Under the pieces are notes generated by a model that saw only the letters and a list, made by a program, of their open reading frames with translations, did no database searches and was not told the origin of the DNA. From Massilia polaris (GTDB lineage: Bacteria > Pseudomonadota > Gammaproteobacteria > Burkholderiales > Burkholderiaceae_D), in contig NZ_JABBGG010000001.1 in the NCBI RefSeq assembly GCF_012927275.1, forward strand, positions 186,001 through 250,000: a stretch of DNA of 64,000 nt, written 5' to 3'. Shown here in pieces: positions 27,916-38,055 of this stretch. The first letter of the stretch is position 1; each line of letters begins with the position of its first letter. The translations under genes and the position numbers were made by a program.

Positions 27916-28743
27916 TTAAATGCCGCGCAGCAGTTCGTTGATGCCGGTCTTGGCGCGGGTCTTGGCGTCGACGCGCTTGACGATCACCGCGCAGTAAAGG
28001 CTGTACTTGCCGTCTTCCGATGGCAGGTTGCCCGAGACGACGACCGAACCGGCCGGCACCCGGCCGTACGTCACTGCGCCGGTGGCGCGGTCGTAAATCT
28101 TGGTCGACTGGCCGATGTACACGCCCATCGAGATCACCGAGTTCTCTTCGACGATCACGCCTTCGACGATCTCCGAACGCGCGCCGATGAAGCAGTTGTC
28201 TTCGATGATGGTCGGATTGGCCTGCATCGGTTCGAGCACCCCGCCGATGCCGACGCCGCCCGACAGGTGGACGTTCTTGCCGATCTGCGCGCACGAGCCG
28301 ACCGTGGCCCAGGTGTCGACCATCGCGCCTTCGTCGACGTAGGCGCCGATGTTGACGTAGGACGGCATCAGCACGACGTTCTTGGCGATGAAGCTGCCGC
28401 GGCGCGCCACCGCAGGCGGCACTACGCGGAAGCCGCCGCGCGCGAAGTCGTCGGCGCTGTAGTTGGCGAACTTGGTCGGGACCTTGTCGTAGAACTGCAT
28501 GGTGCCGTCGCTGGTCATCACGCTGTTGTTCTCGAGGCGGAACGAGAGCAGTACCGCTTTCTTGATCCACTGGTTCACGACCCAGTCCGCGCCGGTTTTC
28601 TGCGCCACGCGCAGGGTGCCGTCGTCAAGGCCGGCGATCACGTGGGCGACCGCGTCGCGCAGTTCGGCGCTGCCGTTGGCTGGGGTGATGTCGGCGCGCT
28701 GTTCCCAGGCGGTGTCGATGATGTTCTGGAGTTGTTGGGTCAT
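27916..28743 (-). CDS. dapD: Tetrahydrodipicolinate N-succinyltransferase
   Basis: This 275-residue enzyme transfers succinate from succinyl-CoA to tetrahydrodipicolinate in lysine biosynthesis. After a helical N-terminus ([20 protein letters not shown]), the rest forms a left-handed beta-helix of hexapeptide repeats ([42 protein letters not shown]). It lies ten bases downstream of dapC. The palindromic repeat downstream of its stop may protect the dapC-dapD transcript. Its products feed peptidoglycan and lysine. Confidence 0.95.
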   Translation of the reverse strand: MTQQLQNIIDTAWEQRADITPANGSAELRDAVAHVIAGLDDGTLRVAQKTGADWVVNQWIKKAVLLSFRLENNSVMTSDGTMQFYDKVPTKFANYSADDFARGGFRVVPPAVARRGSFIAKNVVLMPSYVNIGAYVDEGAMVDTWATVGSCAQIGKNVHLSGGVGIGGVLEPMQANPTIIEDNCFIGARSEIVEGVIVEENSVISMGVYIGQSTKIYDRATGAVTYGRVPAGSVVVSGNLPSEDGKYSLYCAVIVKRVDAKTRAKTGINELLRGI

Positions 28744-28752
28744 GGTGTGGTT

Positions 28753-29973
28753 TCAGGTGGGTGCATACAAGGCATTGCAGAACTGGACGATCCGCTGGAC
28801 CGCTTCGAGGCATTCGTCGACTTCGGCGACGAGCGCCATGCGGATCCGCCCCTGGCCGGGATTGACGCCGTGCGCATCGCGCGCGAGGTAGCTGCCCGGC
28901 AGGACGGTGACATTATAGTCGGCGTAAAGACGCCGGGCGAATTCGGTGTCGGTGAGGCCGGTGCCGCTGACGTCGGCCCACAGGTAGAAGCCGGCGTCGG
29001 GCAGGCCGACGTCGACGACGTCGCTGAGCATCGGCGTGACGAGATTGAACTTCTCGCGGTATTTGGCGCGGTTCTCGACTACGTGCGCTTCGTCGCCCCA
29101 CGCCGCGATCGATGCTGCCTGCACCGGCGGCGACATCGCGCCGCCGCAGTAGGTGCGGTACAGCAGGAACTTCTTGATGATCGCCGGGCTGCCGGCCACG
29201 AAGCCCGAGCGCATCCCCGGCACGTTGGAGCGCTTCGACAGGCTGGAGAACACGACCAGGTTGGCGTACGGGTTGTCGCCGCCGCTGCGCCCGAGCTGGT
29301 GCGCCGCTTCCAGCGCGCCAAGGGGCGCCGCGCTGCCGTGGTAAATCTCGGAATAGCATTCGTCGGCCGCGATCACGAAGCCGTGGCGGTCGGCCAGCGC
29401 GAACACCTGCTTCCAGTCGTCGAGCGTGAGCGTGGCGCCGGTCGGATTGCCGGGCGAGCAGATGTACATCAGCTGCACGCGCTCCCAGACGTCGTCCGGC
29501 ACGCTGCTGTAGTCGCAGCCGAAATTGCGGGCGGGGTCGGAGTTGACGAAGTACGGCTGGGCGCCGGCGAGGTAGGCCGCGCCTTCGTAGATCTGGTAGA
29601 ACGGATTCGGGCACATCACCAGCGCGCCGGGGACCGACGGGTCGACTACGCAGTGGGCGATGCCGAACAGCGCCTCGCGCGATCCGTTGACCGGCAGGAC
29701 CTGGGTCGCGTCGTCAAGCTCAACGCCGTAGCGGTGCTCGATCCAGCTGGCGACAGCGGTGCGCAGCGCGTCGGTGCCGTGGGTGCTCGGATAGGTGGCC
29801 AGTCCGTGCACGTTGTGGGTCAGGGCCTTCTGGATGAAGGGGGGCGTGGGGTGCTTCGGCTCGCCGATCCCAAGGCTGATCGCTGCGAACGCGGGATTGG
29901 GTGTCACGCCCGTGAACAGGCGGCGCAGTTTTTCGAACGGGTAGGGATGCAGCTTGTCGAGGTGTGGATTCAC
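28753..29973 (-). CDS. dapC: Succinyldiaminopimelate transaminase
   Basis: This 406-residue fold-type-I PLP aminotransferase matches DapC. It converts N-succinyl-2-amino-6-ketopimelate to N-succinyl-LL-diaminopimelate using glutamate. The PLP lysine lies in FSSLSKRSNVPGMRSGF, and PNPFYQIYEGA binds the cofactor ring. Its N-terminus (NPHLDKLHPYPFEKLRRLF) is typical of betaproteobacterial DapC. It is the first gene of the dapC-dapD pair; dapE is further downstream, beyond pilU. Confidence 0.93.
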   Translation of the reverse strand: MNPHLDKLHPYPFEKLRRLFTGVTPNPAFAAISLGIGEPKHPTPPFIQKALTHNVHGLATYPSTHGTDALRTAVASWIEHRYGVELDDATQVLPVNGSREALFGIAHCVVDPSVPGALVMCPNPFYQIYEGAAYLAGAQPYFVNSDPARNFGCDYSSVPDDVWERVQLMYICSPGNPTGATLTLDDWKQVFALADRHGFVIAADECYSEIYHGSAAPLGALEAAHQLGRSGGDNPYANLVVFSSLSKRSNVPGMRSGFVAGSPAIIKKFLLYRTYCGGAMSPPVQAASIAAWGDEAHVVENRAKYREKFNLVTPMLSDVVDVGLPDAGFYLWADVSGTGLTDTEFARRLYADYNVTVLPGSYLARDAHGVNPGQGRIRMALVAEVDECLEAVQRIVQFCNALYAPT

Positions 29974-30073
29974 AGCGGTACCAGTTGGGATGGGGCGATA
30001 TGGCGGCCTTTATTATAGCGCCGATATGTTGTCCTTGTTGCCAACAGGTGGCCAGGTGCAGGCCGGGCGCCGA

Positions 30074-31435
30074 TCAGCGCATCACCAGCGCCTTGACGGC
30101 GTCCCAGGCCGAGCTGCTGGCGTCGACGTGCTTGACGCGGTTGCGGCCCGCTTCCTTGGCCGAGTACATGGCGCGGTCGGCCGCGATGAACAGCTTTTCG
30201 ATGTGGTCGAGCTGGGTCGGGATCATGGTCGCCACGCCGATGCTGACGGTGATCGAGTCGGACGTGCAAGAGCGCGGGTGCGGCAGGTGCAGCGCCTCGA
30301 CGTCGGCGCGGATCGCTTCGGCCAGCGCGGTGGCGTCGGCCGGCGCCGTTTCGGCGAACAGCAGCACGAACTCTTCGCCGCCGTAGCGCGCGGCCATGTC
30401 GGTCGCGCGCGGCGCATGCGCCTGCAGCACGGCCGCCACGCTTTGCAGCGCGGCGTCGCCGGCCGGGTGGCCAAAGGTGTCGTTGTACAGCTTGAAATGG
30501 TCGACGTCGAGCACCACCAGCGACAGCGGCTCGCCGCTGCGGATGGCGCGCTGCCATTCGATGTCGAGGAAGGTGTCGAAGTGGCGCCGGTTGGCGATCT
30601 TGGTGAGCGGGTCGAGCAGGGCGGCGCGCTGCAGCGCGGTCTCGGACTGCTTGTGGTGGGTGATGTCGTGCAGCAGGCCGATGAACAGCGTCGCGTGCAT
30701 GGCCATCGGCGCCAGGGTCAGGTCCATCGCGCGCAGCGAGCCGTCGGCCTGGCGGATCACGACTTCACGCGCGCCAGGCTGCGGCGCGAATTCCGCTTCG
30801 CTGGCGCAGCGCGCGAAGTAGTCGAGGTAGTCCTGGGTGACTTGCTGCGTCAGCAGGTCGCCCAGCGTTTTCTGCTCCAGCGCTTCCGGCGAGCAGCCGA
30901 AGTAGCGCCCGCACGCCGGATTGGCGTACTGGATGCGGCCACAGCCTTCGATGATCATCAGGCCTTCGGCCATGCTGTCGACGATGGTGCGCAGGCGCTG
31001 GGCCTGTTCGTGCTGGCTGTCGCTGGTCGTGCGGATCTGGAGCTGGGCGCGCACGCGGGCGCACACTTCGGCCATGCGCAGCGGTTTGCCGATGTAGTCG
31101 ACCGCGCCGATGTCGAAGCCGGCGACCACGTCGTCGGTCTCGGTGCGCGCACTCATGAAAATCACCGGGATGCGCTGGGTGCCGGGATGCTGCTTGAGCT
31201 GGCGGCACGTTTCGAGGCCGTCCATGCCGGGCATGACGACGTCGAGCAGGATCAGGTCGGGGTGCACGCGCCGCGCAATACTGAGCGCCCGTTCGCCCGA
31301 GGTCGCGACGAAGGTCTGGTAGCCCTGCTGCGTCATCATCTTGCGCAGCATGCCGAGGTTGGCCGGGGCGTCGTCGACGATCAGGATCGCGGCATCGCGC
31401 CGGGGAGCTGTATTGATTGTTGCTGGGAGCGGCAT
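30074..31435 (-). CDS. Response regulator with PAS and GGDEF domains (diguanylate cyclase)
   Basis: This 453-residue cytoplasmic protein has a receiver (AILIVDDAPANLGMLRKMM, phospho-Asp in LILLDVVMPGMDG), a short coiled coil, a PAS domain (SMAEGLMIIEGCGRIQYANP) and a GGDEF domain with an intact active site, RYGGEEFVLLF. RATD precedes it by five residues, which is the product-inhibition I-site (RxxD). It should make cyclic di-GMP from two GTP under phosphorelay control, and be feedback-inhibited. No kinase lies next to it. It could signal to the surface-fibre and motility genes in this window, but that is only a guess. Confidence 0.92.
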   Translation of the reverse strand: MPLPATINTAPRRDAAILIVDDAPANLGMLRKMMTQQGYQTFVATSGERALSIARRVHPDLILLDVVMPGMDGLETCRQLKQHPGTQRIPVIFMSARTETDDVVAGFDIGAVDYIGKPLRMAEVCARVRAQLQIRTTSDSQHEQAQRLRTIVDSMAEGLMIIEGCGRIQYANPACGRYFGCSPEALEQKTLGDLLTQQVTQDYLDYFARCASEAEFAPQPGAREVVIRQADGSLRAMDLTLAPMAMHATLFIGLLHDITHHKQSETALQRAALLDPLTKIANRRHFDTFLDIEWQRAIRSGEPLSLVVLDVDHFKLYNDTFGHPAGDAALQSVAAVLQAHAPRATDMAARYGGEEFVLLFAETAPADATALAEAIRADVEALHLPHPRSCTSDSITVSIGVATMIPTQLDHIEKLFIAADRAMYSAKEAGRNRVKHVDASSSAWDAVKALVMR

Positions 31436-31663
31436 TCAGGGCCTTCGCCACGGAGTCATTGAGCTATTCGATGATAACGCTGTGTTATCGCAGCAGGCAA
31501 GGAGTGTTTCCCGTGAGTTATTCTTCTGCCAACGCCCCTGCCGGCCTACGCCCCGTAAACGCCAAATCCTCCCGCAGGAGGACTTGTTGTAGGTGCGCAA
31601 CCGCAAGAAGCGAAACGCCGCTCACCACTGGTAGTGAACAGCCATCCGCCCTCGCCAGCCCGG

Positions 31664-32857
31664 TTACATTTGCGCGGCGATCAGCTTGCCGAGGATGGCG
31701 ATGCCGTCGCGGATGCGTTCCGGCGGCACGGTCACGAAGGACAGGCGCAGCGTGTTGGTTTCCGGATCGTTGGCGTAGAACGGCGCGCCCGGCACGAAGG
31801 CCACCTTGGCGGCGAGCGCCTGGTCCAGCAGGGCCATCGCGTCGATATGCTTGGGCAGCGTGACCCAGATGAACATGCCGCCTTCAGGACGGGTCCAGTG
31901 TACGCCGGCCGGGAACTGCTCGGCCATCGCGTCCAGCATCACCTGGCACTGGTTCGCGTACAAGGCGCGGATGCTCGGGATGTGGGTGTCGAGGAAGCCG
32001 TCCTTGACCACTTCATACACGACCATCTGGGTCAGCTGGGCGGTATGGAGATCGGCGGCCTGCTTGGCCAGTTCGAGGCGGCGCACCAGCGGCAGCGGGG
32101 CGACCACGTAGCCGAGGCGGATGCCAGGGGTGAGCACCTTCGAGAACGAGCCCATATAGATCACGCCGTCCGGGTTCATGTTCAGCATTTTCGGGTACGG
32201 CTCGCCCTTGTAGCTCAGCGAACCGTAAGGGTCGTCCTCGATCAGCGGGATGCCGAGGCGGGCGCAGGTTTCGACCAGCTCGACGCGGCGCTCGACCGAC
32301 AGGCTGCGTCCGGTCGGATTCTGGAAGTTCGGCAGCGCGTACAGCATGCGCGCGCCTTCGGCCACGGCTTCGATCGACGACGGCACCAGGCCGTGGTCGT
32401 CGGTGGCGACCGACTTGAATTCAGGGCGGTACACCGAGAACGCCTGCAGCGCGCCCAGGTAGCTCGGGGTTTCGACCAGCACGCGGCTGCCTTCGTCGAT
32501 CAGCACCTTGCCCAGCAGGTCGAGCGCCTGCTGCGATCCGGAGGTCATCAGGACCTGTTCCGGCGCGATCTTGCAGCTGTCGGTCGACAGCGAATTGGCG
32601 ATCCATTCGCGCAGCGGCGCGTAACCATCGGTCGGACCGTACTGCAGCGCCACCTTGCCGTCGGTCGACAGCACCTTGTCGAAGGCCGCTTTCATGTGCT
32701 CGACCGGGAAGGTGGCAGGCGAAGGCAGGCCGCCGGCGAACGAGATGATCTCGGGACGCTGGGTGATCTTCAGGATTTCACGGATGAACGAGCTTTGCAG
32801 CTGGCTGGCGCGTTCCGAGAAGCGCCATTCGATCGGGTTTGGATTTTCAATTTTCAT
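31664..32857 (-). CDS. Class I/II PLP aminotransferase (2-aminoadipate type)
   Basis: This 397-residue aminotransferase resembles the LysN/2-aminoadipate and kynurenine-aminotransferase-like group, which is close to MocR regulators. It has IISFAGGLPSPATFPVEHM at the N-terminus, LPNFQNPTGRSLS, and the PLP lysine in MGSFSKVLTPGIRLGYV. It has no DNA-binding domain. Likely substrates are branched-chain, aromatic or 2-aminoadipate amino acids with 2-oxoglutarate. The ATG at 32857 (MKIENPNPIEWRFSERA) is the natural start. It lies near a RidA gene on the same strand. Confidence 0.88.
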   Translation of the reverse strand: MKIENPNPIEWRFSERASQLQSSFIREILKITQRPEIISFAGGLPSPATFPVEHMKAAFDKVLSTDGKVALQYGPTDGYAPLREWIANSLSTDSCKIAPEQVLMTSGSQQALDLLGKVLIDEGSRVLVETPSYLGALQAFSVYRPEFKSVATDDHGLVPSSIEAVAEGARMLYALPNFQNPTGRSLSVERRVELVETCARLGIPLIEDDPYGSLSYKGEPYPKMLNMNPDGVIYMGSFSKVLTPGIRLGYVVAPLPLVRRLELAKQAADLHTAQLTQMVVYEVVKDGFLDTHIPSIRALYANQCQVMLDAMAEQFPAGVHWTRPEGGMFIWVTLPKHIDAMALLDQALAAKVAFVPGAPFYANDPETNTLRLSFVTVPPERIRDGIAILGKLIAAQM

Positions 32858-32965
32858 GCTGGTCTCACAGGGGGAAGGGCCGCAGGGTTGCCTGGCCATT
32901 ATAGAGCACGCTGGGTAAGCGTTCTCGGGAAGGGCGGCGCTGGGTAAGCGCCGCCCGGATCTTGC

Positions 32966-33430
32966 TTAGCCGGCGATTTCGACGATCATTTCGATCTCGA
33001 CGCAGGCGCCGCGCGGCACCTGGGCCACGCCGAAGGCCGAACGGGCGTGCTTGCCGGCGTCGCCGAACAGGTCGCCCAGCAGCTCGGAGGCGCCGTTGGT
33101 GACCAGGTGCTGGTCGGTGAAGTCAGGGGTCGAATTGACCAGGCTCATCAGCTTGACGATGCGCTTGACGCGGGTCAGGTCGCCGCCGCAGGCTTCCTGC
33201 AGGGTGCCGATCAGGTCGATCGCGATCGAACGCGCCGCTGCCTGGCCCTGTTCCAGCGACACATCCTGGCCCAGCTTGCCGGCGTTGACCGAGCCGTCGG
33301 CGTGCTTGGCAATGTGGCCCGAGAGGAAAACCAGGTTGCCCGACTGTACGTACATGACGTAGGCGGCGGCCGGCGCGGCCGGAGGGGCAAGGGTGATGTT
33401 CAGTTCTTTGAGTTTTGCGTAGACGGACAT
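32966..33430 (-). CDS. RidA family protein (second copy)
   Basis: This 154-residue protein belongs to a longer RidA subfamily (YVMYVQSGNLVFLSGHIAKH, then the conserved Arg in HARSAFGVAQVPRGACVEIE). It probably deaminates reactive imines. It lies about 110 bases upstream of the aminotransferase on the same strand, which suggests that it clears enamine or imine intermediates from amino-acid metabolism. GGAA precedes the ATG at 33430. It is distinct in sequence from the RidA at 13302. Confidence 0.85.
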   Translation of the reverse strand: MSVYAKLKELNITLAPPAAPAAAYVMYVQSGNLVFLSGHIAKHADGSVNAGKLGQDVSLEQGQAAARSIAIDLIGTLQEACGGDLTRVKRIVKLMSLVNSTPDFTDQHLVTNGASELLGDLFGDAGKHARSAFGVAQVPRGACVEIEMIVEIAG

Positions 33431-33512
33431 GTTGTTCCCGGTTTCGGTGAAAATAGACAAGCAAGTATTGTACGTCGGGCAGGGTGACTTACCTACCATT
33501 TTCCCGCTTGCA

Positions 33513-34436
33513 TCAGCGCCGGACTTGCATCTTGCGTCCCGCCCCGACCACGGCAATGACTGCCAGCGCGAACACGAAGTTCGACAGCTCCAGCGCTTCG
33601 CCCAGCAGGATGGCGGCCCCGCCCAGCGTCATGAAGGGCTGCACCAGCTGTACCTGCCCGACCCGGGCGATGCCGCCAAGCGCCATGCCGCGGTACCAGA
33701 AGAAAAATCCAACCAGCATCGAAATCGCCGACACATACGCGAAACCGGCCCAGGCCATGGGACCGGCGGCGGCGATCGCGGCGCCGTGCGGCCAGCTGAG
33801 CCACAGCACCAGCGGCGCCAGCAGTGGTGCGGACAGCACCAGCGCCCAGCAGATCACCTGCTCGCCGCCGAGCGAGCGCGACAAGCGGCCGCCCTCGGCA
33901 TAGCCGGCCGCGCCCAGCACGACGGCGCCCAGCATCAGCAAGTCGGCCGCATGCAGGCTGCCGCCGCCCTGGCGCAGCGCGAAGCCGAGCACCAGTGCAG
34001 CGCCGAGCACGGCCATGAGCCAGAAACCCGGCGAGGGCTTTTCGTTGCCGCGAAAGGCGGAAAACAGCGCCGTCGCCAGCGGCAGGATGCCGACCAGCAC
34101 GGCGCCATGGGAGGCGGGCAGGGTGCGCAGTGCGATCGAGGTCAGCCAGGGAAAACCGATCACGCAGCCGGCCGACACCACCGCCAGCGACAGTAGTGCC
34201 GAGCGGGGCGGCAAGGGAACGCGTTTCCATGCCAGCCAGGCGCAGGCCAGCACGGCCGCGACCAGCGCGCGGCCCAGCGCGACGAATGCCGGTGGCAGCT
34301 CGGCCACGGCCATCCGCGTGAACGGCAGGGTCAGGCTGAACATGGCGACACCTGCGAGGCCGAGCAGCATGCCGCGGGTCTCATCGGAAAACGCGCCGTT
34401 GCCGGCGCGGACAGGCAGTGCGGAATCGGAATTCAT
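33513..34436 (-). CDS. EamA/DMT family transporter
   Basis: This 307-residue protein has ten predicted helices in two EamA halves (GLAGVAMFSLTLPFTRMAVA; LLMLGAVVLGAAGYAEGGRL). Members export amino acids or metabolites. The gene diverges from a MocR-type regulator with paired repeats between them, a layout in which the MocR protein usually controls the transporter in response to an amino compound or PLP. The ATG at 34436 was chosen because the frame upstream runs through the divergent promoter and into the regulator. Confidence 0.88.
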   Translation of the reverse strand: MNSDSALPVRAGNGAFSDETRGMLLGLAGVAMFSLTLPFTRMAVAELPPAFVALGRALVAAVLACAWLAWKRVPLPPRSALLSLAVVSAGCVIGFPWLTSIALRTLPASHGAVLVGILPLATALFSAFRGNEKPSPGFWLMAVLGAALVLGFALRQGGGSLHAADLLMLGAVVLGAAGYAEGGRLSRSLGGEQVICWALVLSAPLLAPLVLWLSWPHGAAIAAAGPMAWAGFAYVSAISMLVGFFFWYRGMALGGIARVGQVQLVQPFMTLGGAAILLGEALELSNFVFALAVIAVVGAGRKMQVRR

Positions 34437-34489
34437 GATCTGCTTTCGGTGGATTCGTGCGTTTGATAGGGTTATCCTAGTTGAAAAAA

Positions 34490-34508
34490 CCAATACAGAG
34501 CCAATACA
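34490..34508. promoter_or_regulatory. Direct-repeat operator for the MocR regulator
   Basis: CCAATACA occurs at 34490-34497 and 34501-34508, 11 bases apart (one helical turn). On the minus strand it reads TGTATTGG twice. MocR proteins typically bind such direct repeats between themselves and a divergent target gene. Confidence 0.6.
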
Positions 34509-34543
34509 CTTTTCCAAATAATCGCACATACTGTTACGGACAT

Positions 34544-36028
34544 ATGGCCAGTACACAAAACGCGACTGCCGGTGCGCCTGGCGCTGCCCTGATCGCGCCG
34601 CTGATGGCGCGCGGCGCCGGCGAAACGCTGATGGACCAGATCGTCCGTTCGATCCGCGCAAGGATCGACGACAAGCTGCTGCGCGGCGGCAGCCGCATGC
34701 CGTCGATCCGGCGCTTTGCGGCATCCCACGGCGTCTCTGCTTTCACGGTGGTGGCCAGCTACGACAAGCTGGTTGCCCAGGGCTACCTCGAGTCGCGCCG
34801 CGGCGCCGGGTTCTTCGTGCGCGAGCGCTCGCCGCTGAATACCGGGGAGCGCTCGGCCGCGCCCATGCTGGCTGCCGCGTCCGATCCTGGCGACCCGAGG
34901 CCGCTCGACGTCGTCTGGCTGATCCGTAACCTGTTCCGCGCGGTGCCGATGCAGGATGTGCCGGGCTCTGGCGTATTGCCGTCCGAGTGGCTCGACGGCG
35001 CCGGCATCGCCAATGCGCTGCGCAGCGTCGGCCGCCAGCACGCCAGCTTGCTGCTCAACTACGGTGCGCCGCAGGGCTTCCTGCCGCTGCGCCAGCAGCT
35101 CCAGCTGAAACTGGCCGAGCTGGAGATTGAAGCCGCGCCGCACCAGATCGTCACCACGGTGGGTGTGACGCAGGCGCTCGACCTGGTCGCGCGCGAATTC
35201 ACCCGCCCGGGCGACACCATCTTCGTCGACGACCCGGCCTGGTTCCTGATGTTCGGCTCCTTTGCGGCGACCGGGGCGCGGGTGGTCGGCATACCGCGCC
35301 TCGCCGACGGTCCCGACCTGGCCAGGCTGGCCGAACTGGCGGCCTTGCACAAGCCTCGGCTGTACGTGATTAACTCGGTGCTGCACAACCCCACCTCGAC
35401 GTCGCTGTCAGCGGCCAAGGCGTTCCAGGTCTTGCGTATCGCCGAGGAGCATGGCTTCACGATCGTCGAGGACGACATTTACTGCGACCTCCATCCCGGT
35501 AGCGCGGTGCAGCCGGCCACTCGCCTGGCGGCGCTGGACCAGCTCGACCGGGTGATCTACCTGGGCGGGTTTTCGAAGTCGATGGCGGCCAACCTGCGGG
35601 TCGGGTTCATCGCCACCTCGGCGGAACTGGCGCAGCGGCTGGCCGACCGCAAGATGCTGGCCACGCTGACCAGCAGCGATATCGGCGAGCGGGTCGCCTA
35701 CAAGATCCTGTCGGAAGGGGTCTACCGCAAGCACCTCGACCGGGTGCGCGCCCGGCTCGATTCTGTGCGCGGCAAGGTGTTCAGGCAAATGGAACGTAGC
35801 GGGCTCGCCGCCGGCCCGGCGCCGGCGGCGGGCATGTTTGCCTGGGTCGACACCGGCATCGATACCAACCTGCTGGCCGAACGCGCCATGGCCGCGGATA
35901 TCCTGCTCGCTCCGGGCAGCCTGTTTTCACCCAGCCAGCTTCCTTCGACCCGCATGCGGCTGAATGTGGCCGCGATGCAGGAGCCGCGTATCTGGGCGTT
36001 CCTGGAGAGGGAGTTGGGCAGCTCTTGA
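34544..36028 (+). CDS. MocR-family regulator (GntR DNA-binding plus aminotransferase domain)
   Basis: This 494-residue regulator has a GntR-type winged helix ([20 protein letters not shown], then [22 protein letters not shown], residues 29-85). It is fused to an aminotransferase-like domain with the PLP lysine in [16 protein letters not shown] and the Asp/Tyr of [12 protein letters not shown]. Such proteins use PLP and an amine ligand to control a nearby gene, here most likely the divergent DMT transporter. The ATG at 34544 is preferred to an upstream TTG (34481) that lies within the operator. Confidence 0.9.
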   Translation: MASTQNATAGAPGAALIAPLMARGAGETLMDQIVRSIRARIDDKLLRGGSRMPSIRRFAASHGVSAFTVVASYDKLVAQGYLESRRGAGFFVRERSPLNTGERSAAPMLAAASDPGDPRPLDVVWLIRNLFRAVPMQDVPGSGVLPSEWLDGAGIANALRSVGRQHASLLLNYGAPQGFLPLRQQLQLKLAELEIEAAPHQIVTTVGVTQALDLVAREFTRPGDTIFVDDPAWFLMFGSFAATGARVVGIPRLADGPDLARLAELAALHKPRLYVINSVLHNPTSTSLSAAKAFQVLRIAEEHGFTIVEDDIYCDLHPGSAVQPATRLAALDQLDRVIYLGGFSKSMAANLRVGFIATSAELAQRLADRKMLATLTSSDIGERVAYKILSEGVYRKHLDRVRARLDSVRGKVFRQMERSGLAAGPAPAAGMFAWVDTGIDTNLLAERAMAADILLAPGSLFSPSQLPSTRMRLNVAAMQEPRIWAFLERELGSS

Positions 36029-36099
36029 AAATGTGCTTGCCATCCCAATATGGCCCCAATCCGTTCAACCCCACTTACTTGTTTCATACGAGGAATAAT

Positions 36100-38019
36100 A
36101 TGGCAATCGCCGAAAAAGAGACCCTTGGCTTCCAGGCTGAAGTTAAACAGCTGCTGCAACTGATGATCCACTCGCTGTACTCGAACAAGGAGATTTTCCT
36201 GCGCGAGCTGATCTCGAACGCGTCCGACGCGTCCGACAAGCTGCGCTTCGAAGCGATCAACAACGACGCCCTGTACGGCGACGACCATGAACTGAAGATC
36301 AAGGTCACCTTCGACAAGGCCGCGCGCACCATCACCATCGCCGACAACGGCATCGGCATGAGCCGCGACGAGGTCATCTCGCACCTGGGCACCATCGCCA
36401 AGTCGGGCACCAAGGAATTCTTCGGCAAGCTGTCCGGCGACCAGCAGGCCGACGCGGCCCTGATCGGCCAGTTCGGCGTCGGCTTCTACTCGGGCTTCAT
36501 CGTGGCCGACAAGATCAGCGTTGACACCCGCCGCGCGGGCGCGGCCGCCAGCGAAGGCGTGCGCTGGGAATCGGCGGGCGAGGGCGACTACAGCGTCGAG
36601 GCGATCGAGAAGGCATCGCGCGGCACCGACATCACCCTGCACCTGCGCGAAGGCGAGGACGAGCTGCTCTCAAGCTGGAAGCTGAAGTCGATCATCCGTA
36701 AATACTCCGACCACATCTCGCTGCCGATCCTGATGCAGAAAGACGAGTGGGACGCGGAGAAAAGCGAGACCGTCCTGAAGGATGAATTCGAGACCGTCAA
36801 CCAGGCCAGCGCGCTGTGGGCCCGCAACAGGGCCGACATCGCGCCGGAGCAGTACAACGAGTTCTACAAGCACGTGTCGCACGACTTCCAGGACCCGCTG
36901 ACCCTGACCCACAACCGGGTCGAAGGCCGCAGCGAGTACACCCAGCTGCTGTACGTGCCTAGCCACGCGCCGTTCGACCTGTGGGACCGCAACAAGCGCG
37001 GCGGCATCAAGCTGTACGTCAAGCGCGTCTTCATCATGGACGACGCCGAGCAGCTGATGCCGGCCTACCTGCGCTTCATTAAAGGCGTGATCGACTCGAA
37101 CGACCTGCCGCTGAACGTCTCGCGCGAGATCCTGCAGGAGTCGCGCGACGTGAAGGTGATCCGCGAAGGCTCGACCAAGCGCGTGCTGGGCATGCTGGAG
37201 GAACTGGCCAACGCCGACGAGCAGGAAAAGAAGGACAAGTACAGCACCTTCTGGACCGAGTTCGGCCAGGTGCTCAAGGAAGGCATCGGCGAGGACGCGA
37301 CCAACAAGGACCGCATCGCCAAGCTGCTGCGCTTCGCCTCCACCGCCAGCGACAGCAGCGACCAGGCCGTGGCGCTGGCCGACTACATCGGACGCATGAA
37401 GGAAGGCCAGGACAAGATCTACTACGTCGCCGGCGAGAACTTCATCGCGGCCAAGAACAGCCCGCACCTCGAGATCTTCCGCAAGAAGGGCGTCGAAGTG
37501 CTGCTGCTGACCGACCGCGTGGACGAGTGGATGCTGTCGTTCCTGACCGAGTTCGAAGGCAAGGAGCTGGTGTCGGTGGCGAAGGGCGGCCTTGACCTGG
37601 GCGGCCTGGAAGACGAAGCCGAGAAGAAGCAGCACGAGGAGACCGAGAACTCGTACAAGGAGCTGGTCGAGAAGATGAAGGCGGCGCTGGGCGACAAGGC
37701 CAAGGACGTTCGCGTCACCTTCCGCCTGACCGATTCGCCTGCCTGCCTGGTGGCGGACGAGAACGAGCTGTCCGGGAACCTGCTGCGCATGCTGAAGGCG
37801 GCCGGCCAGGACGCGCCGGAATCGAAGCCTATCCTCGAGATCAACCCGAATCACCCGCTGGTCACGCGCCTCAAGTATGAAGACGCCGACAGCGCGAGGT
37901 TCGCGGACTGGTCGCACATCATGTTCGACCAGGCGATGCTGGCGGAGGGCGGCTCGCTGTCGGATCCGGCTTCGTTCGTCAAGCGCCTGAACGAGATGCT
38001 GCTGTCAACCGCAAAGTAA
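36100..38019 (+). CDS. htpG: Chaperone HtpG (Hsp90)
   Basis: This 639-residue protein is a full-length bacterial Hsp90. The N-terminal ATPase (GHKL) domain has [16 protein letters not shown] and [11 protein letters not shown]; the middle domain has [15 protein letters not shown]; and the C-terminal dimer domain is complete. It helps fold client proteins with DnaK. GAGGAA lies before the ATG at 36100; a frame extending to 36025 is not convincing. No heat-shock sigma-32 promoter was identified by eye. Confidence 0.96.
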   Translation: MAIAEKETLGFQAEVKQLLQLMIHSLYSNKEIFLRELISNASDASDKLRFEAINNDALYGDDHELKIKVTFDKAARTITIADNGIGMSRDEVISHLGTIAKSGTKEFFGKLSGDQQADAALIGQFGVGFYSGFIVADKISVDTRRAGAAASEGVRWESAGEGDYSVEAIEKASRGTDITLHLREGEDELLSSWKLKSIIRKYSDHISLPILMQKDEWDAEKSETVLKDEFETVNQASALWARNRADIAPEQYNEFYKHVSHDFQDPLTLTHNRVEGRSEYTQLLYVPSHAPFDLWDRNKRGGIKLYVKRVFIMDDAEQLMPAYLRFIKGVIDSNDLPLNVSREILQESRDVKVIREGSTKRVLGMLEELANADEQEKKDKYSTFWTEFGQVLKEGIGEDATNKDRIAKLLRFASTASDSSDQAVALADYIGRMKEGQDKIYYVAGENFIAAKNSPHLEIFRKKGVEVLLLTDRVDEWMLSFLTEFEGKELVSVAKGGLDLGGLEDEAEKKQHEETENSYKELVEKMKAALGDKAKDVRVTFRLTDSPACLVADENELSGNLLRMLKAAGQDAPESKPILEINPNHPLVTRLKYEDADSARFADWSHIMFDQAMLAEGGSLSDPASFVKRLNEMLLSTAK

Positions 38020-38026
38020 GAGTCAT

Positions 38027-38052
38027 GTCGTTCCCGCGAAAGCGGGAACGAC
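38027..38052. repeat. REP-like perfect hairpin after htpG
   Basis: An 11-bp perfect stem (GTCGTTCCCGC with GCGGGAACGAC) closes a GAAA tetraloop, seven bases after the htpG stop and just before the opposing hydrolase gene. It has no T tract. The sequence is a common interspersed repeat type in proteobacteria. Confidence 0.7.
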
Positions 38053-38055
38053 GAT

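Noticed and set aside
38027-38052. Intrinsic terminator for htpG.
   Set aside because: The stem is strong but no T tract follows on either strand; listed as a REP-like repeat.
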